From the NCBI GenBank assembly GCA_020636025.1, contig JACJYQ010000007.1, forward strand, positions 347,501-411,500: a DNA stretch of 64,000 bases, read 5' to 3'. The notes under the pieces were generated by a model, which worked only from the letters and a program-made list of their open reading frames with translations, was not told the DNA's origin and did no database searches. Source of the stretch: Lewinellaceae bacterium. Its GTDB lineage: Bacteria; Bacteroidota; Bacteroidia; Chitinophagales; Saprospiraceae. The translations under genes were made by a program, and so were the position numbers. Positions 10,863 to 20,290 of the stretch are shown piece after piece. Each line of letters starts with the position of its first letter. Within the stretch, counting starts at the first letter, position 1.

Positions 10863-12074
10863 ATGCTAAATATGAAGAACTTACTTGCCCTGCCACTATT
10901 CGTTGGTGCTTTTTTATTGATGGGTAGCACACTTTATGCACAAATTGAACCTAAATGTATCGATGGGAACAACCCCATCACCGGAGAAAGATGTGCAAAC
11001 TCCGTTACCTCAGCTGTGCCTTTCCTTCGCATTGTACCGGATGCTCGCGGGGGCGCCATGGGCGATGTAGGCATCGCCACAACTCCAGATCCAAATGGAA
11101 TGCATTACAACCCTTCCAAATTGGCATTTGCTGATAAAAATGTTTCCATTTCAGCGACCTACACGCCATGGATGCGCAACTTAGGCTTGAATGATGTATA
11201 TCTGGCATACTTGTCTGGCTATTACAAAATAGATAAGTTTCAGGCAATCGGCGCAAGCTTGCGTTACTTCTCTCTTGGTGATATTGAATTTACTAATGAT
11301 CAGGGTGAATCGCTTGGACAAGGCAAACCCAACGAATTTGAGTTCACTGGAGCTTATGCGCGTAAATTATCCGATAAATTTTCTGCTGCCATTGGTGCCA
11401 AATTTATTTACTCCAACCTGGCTACTGGCAGGATCGTTGAAGGAAATGAAATCAAACCGGGTATTGCCAGCGCGGCCGATATTTCCATGACATACAAGAC
11501 TCCGGTTAAAGTATCTAGCTATAAAAGCGACTTTACTTTTGGTGCGGCCATTAGTAATCTGGGTTCCAAAATCACCTATACAAACTCTGTAAACCGCGAT
11601 TACATTCCTACGAATTTGGGAATCGGCGGAGCGCTGAAAATTGGACTGGATGAATTTAACTCACTTACATTCAGCACTGATCTTAATAAATTACTGGTAC
11701 CCACTCCGCGTCCGGAAATCGACAACGATGGAGATAATATTCCAGACTACAAGCAGTATTCACCCATTCGCGGCGTTTTCAAATCATTTGGCGATGCCCC
11801 GGGTGGATTCTCTGAAGAGTTGAAAGAAATTACCTACGGCATTGGTGCCGAATACTGGTACGATGATCAGTTTGCTATCCGTATGGGATATTTCTATGAG
11901 CACTACTCCAAAGGAAATCGCAAGTATTTCAGCGTAGGCCTTGGTGTGAAATACAATATTTTCGGTCTGAACTTCTCATACCTGGTTCCAACCAGCAACC
12001 AGCGGAATCCACTGGACAACACCCTTCGTTTTTCTCTGCTGTTTGATTTTGAAGCATTTGAAGGCGAAGAGTAA
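10863..12074 (+). CDS. porV: Type IX secretion system outer-membrane protein PorV
   Basis: 403 residues with a signal peptide ending near LLMGSTLYAQ. The body matches PorV (LptO/PG27 family, FadL-like beta-barrel): an N-terminal SVTSAVPFLRIVPDARGGAMGDVGIAT followed by NGMHYNPSKLAFADKNVSISATYTPWMRNL, then alternating beta strands to an aromatic C-terminus. PorV is the shuttle that collects folded cargo from the SprA translocon and hands it to the attachment/sortase complex in the outer membrane. A second ATG nine bases downstream (MKNLLALP) is an equally possible start. A strong terminator follows, so the gene probably ends its transcript. Probable T9SS cargo genes lie both upstream and downstream. 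Confidence 0.93.
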   Translation: MLNMKNLLALPLFVGAFLLMGSTLYAQIEPKCIDGNNPITGERCANSVTSAVPFLRIVPDARGGAMGDVGIATTPDPNGMHYNPSKLAFADKNVSISATYTPWMRNLGLNDVYLAYLSGYYKIDKFQAIGASLRYFSLGDIEFTNDQGESLGQGKPNEFEFTGAYARKLSDKFSAAIGAKFIYSNLATGRIVEGNEIKPGIASAADISMTYKTPVKVSSYKSDFTFGAAISNLGSKITYTNSVNRDYIPTNLGIGGALKIGLDEFNSLTFSTDLNKLLVPTPRPEIDNDGDNIPDYKQYSPIRGVFKSFGDAPGGFSEELKEITYGIGAEYWYDDQFAIRMGYFYEHYSKGNRKYFSVGLGVKYNIFGLNFSYLVPTSNQRNPLDNTLRFSLLFDFEAFEGEE

Positions 12075-12116
12075 TTGATCCTGTTGAAGGAATTAGTTCC
12101 CTCAGACTTCTTGAAA

Positions 12117-12161
12117 CATCCCGAATTTTCTGGTTATAGGAAAGTTCGGGATGCTTTTTTT
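12117..12161 (+). terminator. Terminator of porV
   Basis: CATCCCGAA and TTCGGGATG form the stem, extended by TTT/AAA-rich pairs, with a run of seven T. It begins 43 bases after the porV stop. Confidence 0.85.
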
Positions 12162-12203
12162 CACCGTGCTTGCGTCTTCCCCGAAGGAATCTGGAACAGG
12201 TTT

Positions 12204-12337
12204 CGCCGCGCATGGTCAAAAAAGACACAAGCGCGGCGGATAGAGCCTCGGTTGACATTGACAAATGCGTTGTCAATCCCGGTTCTATTAAAGAAAAATG
12301 GAATCAATGAGATATGGCTTCCCTCATTGTTAGGGAA
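12204..12337 (+). promoter_or_regulatory. Structured leader: three successive hairpins before the NtrC-like gene
   Basis: Hairpin 1: CGCCGCGC (12204-12211) pairs with GCGCGGCG (12231-12238). Hairpin 2: ATTGACAA (12257-12264) pairs with TTGTCAAT (12270-12277) inside an outer TAGAGCC/GGTTCTA stem (12241-12287). Hairpin 3: TTCCCT (12319-12324) pairs with AGGGAA (12332-12337). None is followed by a T-run. The region fills most of the 225 bases between the porV terminator and the regulator start, and no credible ORF accounts for it. A leader RNA or an operator region are both possible. Confidence 0.45.
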
Positions 12338-12386
12338 ATTGCCTCGAATGATTTTCCTTTGTGACCTTTAATACATAAAAAAACCA

Positions 12387-13556
12387 ATGGCAAAGATTCT
12401 GATTGTTGACGACGAAACCCCTATCCGCCGAACCTTACGGGATATTCTTGAATTTGAAGGTTATGAAGTAGATGAAGCTACTGATGGCTTCGATTGTGTA
12501 GCCAAAGTCCAGAAGGAGAAGTTTGATGTGGTAATTACCGACATTAAAATGCCAAAGATGGACGGAATTGAAGCGCTTGAAAGGCTTCAGATCCTTTCTC
12601 CAGAGACACCAGTCATTATGGTTAGTGGCCATGGTACCATTGATACTGCTGTTGAAGCTGTAAAAAAAGGCGCCTTCGACTTTATTTCCAAACCACCAGA
12701 TTTGAACCGTATGCTAATCACCGTTCGCAATGCACTCGATAGAAGCGAATTGGTCAATACCACACAGGTGTTGCGCAAGCAAGTGAAAGGAAGCAAAGGC
12801 GTAAACATGATTGGAGAAAGCGCTCCGATCAGGGAGATTAAAAAAATGCTCGAGCGCGTAGCGCCTACGGATAGCCGCGTGTTGATCACCGGCCAGAATG
12901 GAACGGGTAAGGAATTGGTTGCTCGGTGGATACATGAAAAAAGCAATCGCGTGGATGGCCCAATGGTGGAGGTAAACTGCGCTGCCATTCCCGCAGAACT
13001 AATTGAAAGTGAATTGTTTGGGCATAAAAAGGGGTCCTTTACAGGCGCTATTGCCGATAAACCCGGCAAATTTGAATCCGCTAATGGAGGCACTTTGTTT
13101 CTCGATGAAATTGGTGATATGAGCCTCGACGCCCAGGCTAAAGTATTACGTGCCTTACAGGAAAGCAAAATCACCAGGGTAGGGGACAACAAGGAAATAA
13201 AAGTTGATGTGCGCGTGTTGGCAGCTACGAACAAAGACCTCAGAGAAGAAATTGCAGGCGGCCGTTTCCGGGAGGATTTGTATCACCGCCTGGCGGTTAT
13301 TGTGGTTCACGTGCCTTCGCTAAATGAGCGCAAAGAAGACATCCCATTATTGCTGGAGCATTTCAACCGGCGCATTGCGGATGATTATGGTCACCCTCCT
13401 AAAAACTTCACACCGGATGCCATTAAAGCCTTACAGGAATATAACTGGACTGGAAATATCCGCGAACTGGCCAATGTGATTGAGCGACTCTTCATACTTT
13501 GCGATCAAACTGTAGAAGCCTCTCAGGTGAAACAGTATGTGTATCCGAATCAGTAA
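12387..13556 (+). CDS. Sigma-54-type response regulator (REC plus AAA+), no C-terminal Fis domain
   Basis: 389 residues. The receiver domain covers about 1-120, with phospho-acceptor Asp52 (VVITDIKMPKMDG) and the acidic pair DDE near residue 8. A sigma-54 activator AAA+ domain follows from about residue 142: Walker A GQNGTGKE, the sigma-54 contact loop GSFTGA (usually GAFTGA), Walker B GGTLFLDEIGDM, and the sensor region ending NWTGNIRELANVIERL. The protein stops about 25 residues later, so the Fis-type DNA-binding domain of NtrC is absent. It should act on sigma-54 RNA polymerase without binding an enhancer itself, or through a partner. No sensor kinase gene lies next to it. Confidence 0.88.
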   Translation: MAKILIVDDETPIRRTLRDILEFEGYEVDEATDGFDCVAKVQKEKFDVVITDIKMPKMDGIEALERLQILSPETPVIMVSGHGTIDTAVEAVKKGAFDFISKPPDLNRMLITVRNALDRSELVNTTQVLRKQVKGSKGVNMIGESAPIREIKKMLERVAPTDSRVLITGQNGTGKELVARWIHEKSNRVDGPMVEVNCAAIPAELIESELFGHKKGSFTGAIADKPGKFESANGGTLFLDEIGDMSLDAQAKVLRALQESKITRVGDNKEIKVDVRVLAATNKDLREEIAGGRFREDLYHRLAVIVVHVPSLNERKEDIPLLLEHFNRRIADDYGHPPKNFTPDAIKALQEYNWTGNIRELANVIERLFILCDQTVEASQVKQYVYPNQ

Positions 13557-13585
13557 TTTTCCTTACATTTCATGCAAGCTAGGAT

Positions 13586-13619
13586 GTGTCTGAAAAGTAC
13601 CATGGTACTTTTCAGACAC
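13586..13619. repeat. Perfect 34-bp palindrome
   Basis: A fully self-complementary 34-base sequence centred on CCATGG, with outer arms GTGTCTGAAAAGTA. It lies 30 bases after the NtrC-like gene and 114 bases before the OmpR-type regulator. There is no T-run beyond the internal TTTT. It could act as a bidirectional transcription end or as a protein-binding site. Confidence 0.75.
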
Positions 13620-13659
13620 TAGCTGAGTTAAGCTGTAAATTGCCTGACAATTACAGGGC

Positions 13660-13689
13660 TTGCATTATTCATTCGTGGGCGTACATTTG
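13660..13689 (+). promoter_or_regulatory. Bacteroidota-type promoter of the two-component operon
   Basis: TTG at 13660-13662, a 19-base spacer and TACATTTG at 13682-13689 match the TTG-N19-TAnnTTTG consensus of Bacteroidota sigma-A promoters. The -7 box ends 43 bases before the ATG of the response regulator. Confidence 0.65.
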
Positions 13690-13732
13690 TGCCTGTTTTA
13701 GAACATAATTCTGTATCAATCTATCTGTATTT

Positions 13733-14434
13733 ATGAATAAAGTATTGATCATTGAAGACGAAGCCAAAGTAGCTGTTTCAGTAAAAAAATGGCTGGAAGA
13801 AAACAGCTTTATGGTTGATATCGCACCGGACGGAGCTGTTGGCAGACACCTTGCGCTCACAAATACTTACGACATTGTACTGCTCGATTTAACCCTTCCA
13901 TTTTTGAGTGGATATGAGGTTTGTGCGGCCATCAAAGCCAAGCACCCGGGCTTGCCTGTTATCCTCATCACGGCCATGGAAAGAATAGAGCAGAAATTAT
14001 CCGGATTTGATGCCGGTGCGGATGACTATATGGTAAAGCCCTTTGATTTCAGGGAGTTGCTTGCCCGCATTAAGACTCTTTTGAAAAGAACCCAGGGACC
14101 AAGTGAAAAGGTTGTGGAACAAGAAGTGCTAAAAATGGCAGATATGGAGGTTGATCTGGGCTTTAGAAATGTTACCAGAAACGGAACTCCAATTGAGCTT
14201 ACTGTAAAAGAGTTTGATTTACTGGTTTATTTAATGAAAAAGAATGGCCGGATAGCTTCACGTCCGGAAATTATTGAAAACGTTTGGAACGTAAATTTTA
14301 ACCTGAGTACAAACGTGGTGGACGTTTATGTAAACTATTTGCGCAAAAAAATTGATCGCGATTTTGAACCCAAACTCATACACACCAAACAGGGTATGGG
14401 GTATTACATGAAAGCCCAGAGCAGCACTACATGA
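13733..14434 (+). CDS. OmpR/PhoB-family response regulator
   Basis: 233 residues. The receiver domain spans 1-120, with IIEDE at the start, phospho-acceptor Asp52 in VLLDLTLPF, conserved Thr in ILITAME and Lys in DYMVKPFD. The C-terminal winged-helix DNA-binding domain spans about 130-230 (LTVKEFDLLVYLMKKNGRIASRPEIIENVW ... VDVYVNYLRKKID). Its stop overlaps the start of the histidine kinase gene in an ATGA, which indicates translational coupling, so the two form a cognate pair. The regulated genes cannot be read from the sequence. Confidence 0.95.
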   Translation: MNKVLIIEDEAKVAVSVKKWLEENSFMVDIAPDGAVGRHLALTNTYDIVLLDLTLPFLSGYEVCAAIKAKHPGLPVILITAMERIEQKLSGFDAGADDYMVKPFDFRELLARIKTLLKRTQGPSEKVVEQEVLKMADMEVDLGFRNVTRNGTPIELTVKEFDLLVYLMKKNGRIASRPEIIENVWNVNFNLSTNVVDVYVNYLRKKIDRDFEPKLIHTKQGMGYYMKAQSSTT

Positions 14435-15807
14435 ATATTCGCTCAAAGCTCATACTTCAGTTTTCATTAATAGTGGCAAGTATCCTTGTCGTGTTTTCCT
14501 TGTCTATTTACTGGCTTTCGGAAGACTATCGCAAGGAAGAATTTTACAGTCGTCTCGAAAGCAGGGCTGTAACAACGGTTCAGCTGTTGGTTAAGGTTAA
14601 AGAGGTGGATAAGGACCTCTTGCGGATCATCGACAAAAACTCCATTTACGCCCTTTTTCAGGAAAAAATACTGGTATTTGATCAGCAAAACGAGATAGTG
14701 TACAAAAGCCTCGATGACCTCCAGGTGAACTACTCAGACTCTTTGTTGAATGAAATCAGAAAAGCCAAAAAGATTGAATACACAGAAAATACAAACGAGA
14801 TCGTTGGCTTGTCCTTTGATGACGACACCGGCGATTTTGTAGTTATAGCCTCTGCCTTTGATCGGTATGGAAGGCGAAAATTGAGTAACCTGTACAATGT
14901 ACTGGTCATAGGGCTGGTATTTGGAATTTTGTTTGCCATCGTAGCAGGCGTGTTTTTTTCCAGACAAATGCTCGAACCGCTTGCCCGAATCAATGCTGAT
15001 GTTTCTGAAATAAGTGCCGGACACCTTGACATCAGGTTGAATGAGGGCAACAAGAAAGATGAAATTGCGCGACTGGCTATGAATTTCAACCACATGCTGG
15101 AACGCTTGGAATCTGCATTTGCCATACAAGAACAATTTGTGAGCAATGCCTCTCACGAGTTGCGTACACCTTTGGCTTCGATTACCAGCCAATTGCAGTT
15201 GGTTTTGTCTCAGCAACGCTCTTCAGATGAGTATGAAAGAGTATTAAAGTCTGTATTGGAAGACACACAGACATTGGTACAGCTCACTAACGGCCTGTTA
15301 AACCTGGCCAGTTCAGGAAATGACAAACATCAAACTCAGTTCCAACCCTTCAGGGTGGACGAGGCGCTTTTTGCTGCCCAGGATGAATTGGGAAGGATGA
15401 GGCCGGAATATCATTTTCAAATTGAATACGATGATATGCCAGATGATGAATCGCTTTTGGTTGTAAACGGAAATGAACGACTGATCAAAACTGCCATCCT
15501 GAATTTGATGGACAATGCTTGTAAATTCTCAAAAGATAAAACCGTTCAGGTGCGAATCTCGTCTAAAAAAGATCATATTGAAATTACGTTCATCGACAAG
15601 GGAATTGGAATTCCATTAGAAGAACAGGAAAAGATCTTCAGTCCATTCTTCAGAGCAAGCAATGTTCCCGCGCAAAACAAAGGCTATGGTATTGGGCTTC
15701 CACTTTGCCAACGCATCGTACTTCTACATAACGGGTCATTAACCGTAGAATCCAAATCCGGAAAAGGATCTCGTTTCAGGCTGAAATTGCCCATTCGGAA
15801 GGATTAA
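14431..15807 (+). CDS. HAMP-domain sensor histidine kinase
   Basis: 458 residues. Membrane segment 1 lies at about 7-28, a periplasmic sensor region of about 120 residues follows, and membrane segment 2 (VLVIGLVFGILFAIVAGVFF) lies at about 155-175. Next are a HAMP linker (LEPLARINADVSEISAGHLDIRL), a HisKA dimerisation domain with phospho-acceptor His242 (NASHELRTPLASI), and an ATPase domain with NLMDNACKF (N box), DKGIGIP (G1) and GYGIGLPLCQRI (G2). It overlaps the response regulator by 4 bases. The organisation resembles CusS/ArlS-type envelope-sensing kinases. The signal is unknown. Confidence 0.95.
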   Translation: MNIRSKLILQFSLIVASILVVFSLSIYWLSEDYRKEEFYSRLESRAVTTVQLLVKVKEVDKDLLRIIDKNSIYALFQEKILVFDQQNEIVYKSLDDLQVNYSDSLLNEIRKAKKIEYTENTNEIVGLSFDDDTGDFVVIASAFDRYGRRKLSNLYNVLVIGLVFGILFAIVAGVFFSRQMLEPLARINADVSEISAGHLDIRLNEGNKKDEIARLAMNFNHMLERLESAFAIQEQFVSNASHELRTPLASITSQLQLVLSQQRSSDEYERVLKSVLEDTQTLVQLTNGLLNLASSGNDKHQTQFQPFRVDEALFAAQDELGRMRPEYHFQIEYDDMPDDESLLVVNGNERLIKTAILNLMDNACKFSKDKTVQVRISSKKDHIEITFIDKGIGIPLEEQEKIFSPFFRASNVPAQNKGYGIGLPLCQRIVLLHNGSLTVESKSGKGSRFRLKLPIRKD

Positions 15808-16035
15808 TAATTTAATTATCTTTTAATTGGACTTTAAGCGGGTTTTTTTGTTCCAATCAGACTTTTGCAGGGCAATTCATGAAAAGGGTTACACAGGTAG
15901 CTCCTCATAATTGCTTTTACAAAAACTTCCCCCAATAATATTTCTGGTCCCTATTAACACTTTTCAGCTCACATGGGCTGAGAGGGATTTTCTATGCCTT
16001 AATACTAATTTCTCACTAAAAAAGTATGATTTTTT
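15808..16035. other. Intergenic region before the 22-repeat protein gene
   Basis: 228 bases, AT-rich, no ORF. Two weak hairpins are visible: ATTGGAC/GTTCCAAT around a T-run near 15824-15857, which could end the kinase transcript, and TCAGC/GCTGA near 15965-15982. No convincing promoter box was found. Confidence 0.3.
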
Positions 16036-19000
16036 ATGAATCTACATCTTACACCCATCGGTTCCTTTACAATAAACCAACTTGAACTGATTAATCGACT
16101 TCGGATTTACTTTCATTTTTTTCTGGTCATCCCAATTACCTGTTTTGCTTATACCGATCCAGCCCTTGCCAACCATTATGACTTGCCCATCTTACCCGGT
16201 GACTCCACCATTGTAGCAACCATTTGTGCCAATGAAGTTTACGAATTTAATGGTGAGTTGCTTGATCAAAGTGGTGATTACATGGCTACCTACACGGCAT
16301 TTGATGGCTCTGATTCTATACTGACGCTTCAATTAACCGTGTTGCCCTTGCAAAATACCATCATTGTGGAATCCATTTGTCCTGGTTCAACCTACTCTTT
16401 TAATGGCTTTGACCTTTCCGATCCTGGTGAATACTCATACATTGGTACAGGAGAAAACGGATGTGACTCAATAGCCATTTTACAACTTGAGTTGCTTCCA
16501 ATTTCTGGAAGCCAGTTGGAAGCGACGATTTGTTTTGGTGAGAGTTATCCGTTTTTTGGAGCGAGTTACAGCACCACTGGAGCGTATCAGGCAATATTGG
16601 TCAATCAATATGGATGCGATTCAGTCATTACACTGAATTTATCGGTTCTTCCGGAAATCCTAACTCAACAAAGTGCTGCCATCTGTACCGGGTCGAGTTA
16701 TTTGTTTGCCGGAGAGGAGTTGTTTGCAAGCGGCCAGTACCATGCCTTGTATTCTGCCGAAAATGGATGCGACTCGCTCGTAGTTCTCGAACTTCAGGTT
16801 GTGGACTATTTTGACCAAGTTCTGACGGTTGGCTTATGCCCGGGTGATTCATATCAGTTTGGTGATATTGAGTTGTTTTCGCCAGGCACTTACGTTGATT
16901 CACTGCAAGCCAGTGGAGGCTGTGACTCTGTGGTAACCCTACAGTTACAATTATTACCTACGCTCTCTTCGCAACAGCACGTGGTGCTTTGCGACGGCAG
17001 TTCATACGAGTTTAATGGAGATGCTTTAACCGACACAGGTATTTATGTTGCCTTCCTTACAGGTTCGAACGGTTGCGATTCTATCGTTACCCTTGACCTT
17101 CAAATGGTGCCTTATTTTGAGACTGTCCTCGAGGCTACCATCTGTGAGGGCGAGGTGTATACATTGGGGTCCCAGGAATTGGATGCAAGCGGAGTGTATC
17201 AGGAAACACTATCAGCAAGCGGTGGATGTGACTCCATTCTTACCCTTACCCTTACAGTCATTCCACAAATCCAAACAGAGTTGCATGTTGGCATCTGTAA
17301 TGGAGCAACATACGATTTTAATGGAGAGGCGATCGACGAGGAAGGTATTTACACTCAGGTATTAAGCGCAGAAAACGGCTGCGATTCAACTATAACCCTT
17401 ACACTATCCGTACTCCCCACACAAGAAACAAACCTATATGCAGTGACATGCGAAGGCACTGCTTACGAGTACAACGGAGAAGAATTGGCTGCTGCCGGTA
17501 TTTACACGTATGTTTATCAGGCTGAAAATGGCTGTGATTCAACGGTTATATTATCACTCTCTGTTTTACCCACCGCATCAACCAATATCGAAGCAACCCA
17601 ATGCAGCGGTGGGTCTTATGAATTTGATGGAATATTAATTACAGATGCCGGTGTTTATTCGGCAGTATATCAGACAGCTCAAGGATGTGACAGCACTGTC
17701 ACACTTACACTAACCTTTGTTACTCAATATGAGCTTGCTATTGACGCCATTATTTGCGAAAATGAGTCATTTGTATTCGGAACCGATACGTTAAGCACAG
17801 AAGGCGAATATACTCAGGTATTTCAGGCGGAAGGTGGATGTGATTCCTTGGTGACACTAAGTCTTGTTGTTTTGCCAGGTCATCAAACTGAGCTTACCGC
17901 AAGTATTTGCCATGGTGAAATCTACTCATTCAACGGATCGGATCTGACTGATTCCGGTGTGTATTCATTTGTGCTTGCCGGGGCAAACGGTTGTGATTCA
18001 ACCGTCATACTTACCCTGGGGGTTTTACCGGTATTTAACAGCACTGCAGAGGCAGTCATTTGTGCCAATGAAGTTTATGTGTTCAATGGTGAAGAGCTTT
18101 CTCAGGGAGGTTTGTATTTGGCAAACCTTGCAGCCTTGAATGGTTGCGATTCAATTGTTACGTTGAATTTGATCGTTTTGCCAATATCTGAGAGCTCTGA
18201 GACGGTTGAATTATGCTCAGGAGAGGTCTATGTTTTTGACGGTGAAATGCTAAGTGAATCCGGAACCTTTTCGGCAGTTTATGAGGCTGCGAATGGCTGC
18301 GATTCTTTATTTACGCTTAATTTGCTGGTGCATCCTGTTTATTCAACAGAGCTTGAAGTAAACATGTGTACAGGACAGTCTTATGAATTTAATGGTGCAG
18401 TATATGATGTATCTGGTGTATATGTGGCCAATCTGCAAAGTGTTTTTGGATGTGATAGTACAATATCCCTGCATCTGAACTTTGTAGATCAGTTCGAATC
18501 ATCATTCGAATCTAGTATTTGTGCTGGAGAGGAGTTTGTTTTTGGTACTGATGTCTTGAATGAGAGTGGTGAGTATTCACAAACTTTCCAATCTTCAGGC
18601 GGTTGCGATTCTTTGGTTACACTTACGTTACATGTTTTGACAGTCATGGAAACTGAATATGCTGCCACTATTTGTTCCGGTGAGTCCTATCCGTTCAACG
18701 GCGTCATATTGACAGATGAGGGCAGCTATACCGCTATTCTTTCCGCTGTAAATGGTTGTGATTCCATGGTTACCGTTTTGCTTACGGTTTTACCTGTTAG
18801 CAGTAGTGCCGTGCCGGCCACCATTTGTACAGGAGAATCATATTCATTTGATGGCCATGATCTGACTGATTCTGGTGAATATACAGCTGTATTCACTTCG
18901 GAGAATGGTTGCGATTCAACGGTAGTACTGGATCTTAATGTACTCCCGGAAATCGCCGAATCAATTGAAGCTACCATTTGTGCCAATGAATCCTACAACT

Positions 19001-20055
19001 TCAATGGAGTTTTGTTGAGTATTGCAGGGGTATATTCAAGCGTCCTGGTTGCCGAATCAGGTTGTGATTCCACTGTAACACTAAACCTTGGTGTTCTGGA
19101 AGTAGCACAAAGTTCTGTTTTAGCCGGAATTTGTGCCGGCCAGGAGTATGACTTTTACGGAGAAACCATCAATCAAAGCGGAGTATATACCAAGGTATTC
19201 CCCAATGCTGCTGTAAACGGATGTGACTCCATTGTTGAACTACAGTTAAGTGTTTATCCAATGTCTCAAGAAAGCCTTGAGGCTACCATTTGTGCAGGAG
19301 AAATCTTTGAGTTTAACGGTCAGGTTCTGGATGCGGAAGGCACGTACACAAGTGTCCTGGTAAACAGTTACGGTTGCGATTCCATTCAGATTTTGCAATT
19401 ATCAGTATTGCCTTTGGCTTCTGAAATAGTTAATATATCTATTTGTGAAGGAGACGCCTATGAATACAACGGCGAAATTTATGAAACGGAGGGCGAGTAC
19501 AGCTTTGTGATAGAGCACGGAGCAGCCAATGGCTGTGATTCCATATTCACCTTTGTTTTGGAAGTAATTCCCAACCCAACCGTTAGTATTTTCCTTGATA
19601 ATGGAACCCTGACTGCGGTTTCATCAGCTGGCAATTTCCAATGGATCGATTGTGGGGCCGGTTCCGAAATCCCAGGAGAAACCGGAGCGAGTTTTACCCC
19701 GCTTGTTTCTGGCCAATACGCGGTAGGAGTGACATCATCTGCAGGATGTATCGCCATGTCTGATTGCATTTCTGTGACCATTTCAGGCACTGGTCAGCCA
19801 CAATGGCAGCAATCCTGGCAACTGGCTCCAAACCCGGCGAAGGAGGAGAGTATGATCGTGTTTGGTGAGATGCTGGTTTCTGACCTAAGCTTGCAGATAT
19901 ATGATGCAACCGGTAAATTGCTGGAACAACAGATTGTTCCCACGGGCACAGATCATTTTAAGTTTAAAATAGGTGCCTTCAATGATGGTATTCTATGGGT
20001 TAAACTCTTAGCAAAGGACTCAGTTTCAATAAAAATGCTGGTTAAAAGCAACTAA
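16036..20055 (+). CDS. T9SS surface protein with 22 cysteine-paired repeats
   Basis: 1,339 residues. An export signal is likely at about 24-44 (RIYFHFFLVIPITCFAY). From residue 60 to about 1190 there are 22 tandem repeats of about 52 residues, each starting like ICxGExYxFNG, continuing xLxxxGxYxxxL, reaching NGCDS, and ending VxLxLxVLP. Each unit carries one Cys near its start and one in the GCDS motif, suggesting a disulfide per unit outside the cell; unit 1 has GSDS instead. The C-terminus (WQLAPNPAKEESMIVF ... IKMLVKSN) fits a T9SS sorting domain. It is probably a rod-like surface or adhesive protein. A terminator follows, so it is likely monocistronic. The repeat is not one I can name with certainty. 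Confidence 0.85.
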   Translation: MNLHLTPIGSFTINQLELINRLRIYFHFFLVIPITCFAYTDPALANHYDLPILPGDSTIVATICANEVYEFNGELLDQSGDYMATYTAFDGSDSILTLQLTVLPLQNTIIVESICPGSTYSFNGFDLSDPGEYSYIGTGENGCDSIAILQLELLPISGSQLEATICFGESYPFFGASYSTTGAYQAILVNQYGCDSVITLNLSVLPEILTQQSAAICTGSSYLFAGEELFASGQYHALYSAENGCDSLVVLELQVVDYFDQVLTVGLCPGDSYQFGDIELFSPGTYVDSLQASGGCDSVVTLQLQLLPTLSSQQHVVLCDGSSYEFNGDALTDTGIYVAFLTGSNGCDSIVTLDLQMVPYFETVLEATICEGEVYTLGSQELDASGVYQETLSASGGCDSILTLTLTVIPQIQTELHVGICNGATYDFNGEAIDEEGIYTQVLSAENGCDSTITLTLSVLPTQETNLYAVTCEGTAYEYNGEELAAAGIYTYVYQAENGCDSTVILSLSVLPTASTNIEATQCSGGSYEFDGILITDAGVYSAVYQTAQGCDSTVTLTLTFVTQYELAIDAIICENESFVFGTDTLSTEGEYTQVFQAEGGCDSLVTLSLVVLPGHQTELTASICHGEIYSFNGSDLTDSGVYSFVLAGANGCDSTVILTLGVLPVFNSTAEAVICANEVYVFNGEELSQGGLYLANLAALNGCDSIVTLNLIVLPISESSETVELCSGEVYVFDGEMLSESGTFSAVYEAANGCDSLFTLNLLVHPVYSTELEVNMCTGQSYEFNGAVYDVSGVYVANLQSVFGCDSTISLHLNFVDQFESSFESSICAGEEFVFGTDVLNESGEYSQTFQSSGGCDSLVTLTLHVLTVMETEYAATICSGESYPFNGVILTDEGSYTAILSAVNGCDSMVTVLLTVLPVSSSAVPATICTGESYSFDGHDLTDSGEYTAVFTSENGCDSTVVLDLNVLPEIAESIEATICANESYNFNGVLLSIAGVYSSVLVAESGCDSTVTLNLGVLEVAQSSVLAGICAGQEYDFYGETINQSGVYTKVFPNAAVNGCDSIVELQLSVYPMSQESLEATICAGEIFEFNGQVLDAEGTYTSVLVNSYGCDSIQILQLSVLPLASEIVNISICEGDAYEYNGEIYETEGEYSFVIEHGAANGCDSIFTFVLEVIPNPTVSIFLDNGTLTAVSSAGNFQWIDCGAGSEIPGETGASFTPLVSGQYAVGVTSSAGCIAMSDCISVTISGTGQPQWQQSWQLAPNPAKEESMIVFGEMLVSDLSLQIYDATGKLLEQQIVPTGTDHFKFKIGAFNDGILWVKLLAKDSVSIKMLVKSN

Positions 20056-20113
20056 AGATAAGTTTAGGAAGAAGGAGTTCACCAAAATACAGTAAAAGTG
20101 AATCCAACTGGTT

Positions 20114-20150
20114 AAGGGCGTTTCCAAAAGTGGGGCGCCCTTATTTTTTT
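20114..20150 (+). terminator. Terminator after the 22-repeat protein gene
   Basis: AAGGGCG (20114-20120) pairs with CGCCCTT (20136-20142), with a 15-base loop and ATTTTTTT after the stem. Confidence 0.75.
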
Positions 20151-20290
20151 CATACAGCTAAAATTTGATTGCATTTTAATGCATGTCTAATTCTCTGCTA
20201 ATAAAACTGGCATTCTCGGCATGAATTTTAGCACACATCCCCCTGATTTTAATGCTCATCACCAAGTTTTACAAGTTTATCAATTTAGAA

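Noticed and set aside
12075..12371. Plus-strand frame of 98 codons after porV
   Set aside because: It begins at the porV stop, runs through the porV terminator and the hairpins, and has no recognisable protein features.
12587..13234. Minus-strand frame of 215 codons opposite the NtrC-like gene
   Set aside because: It overlaps the well-supported AAA+ domain coding sequence and shows no family motif.
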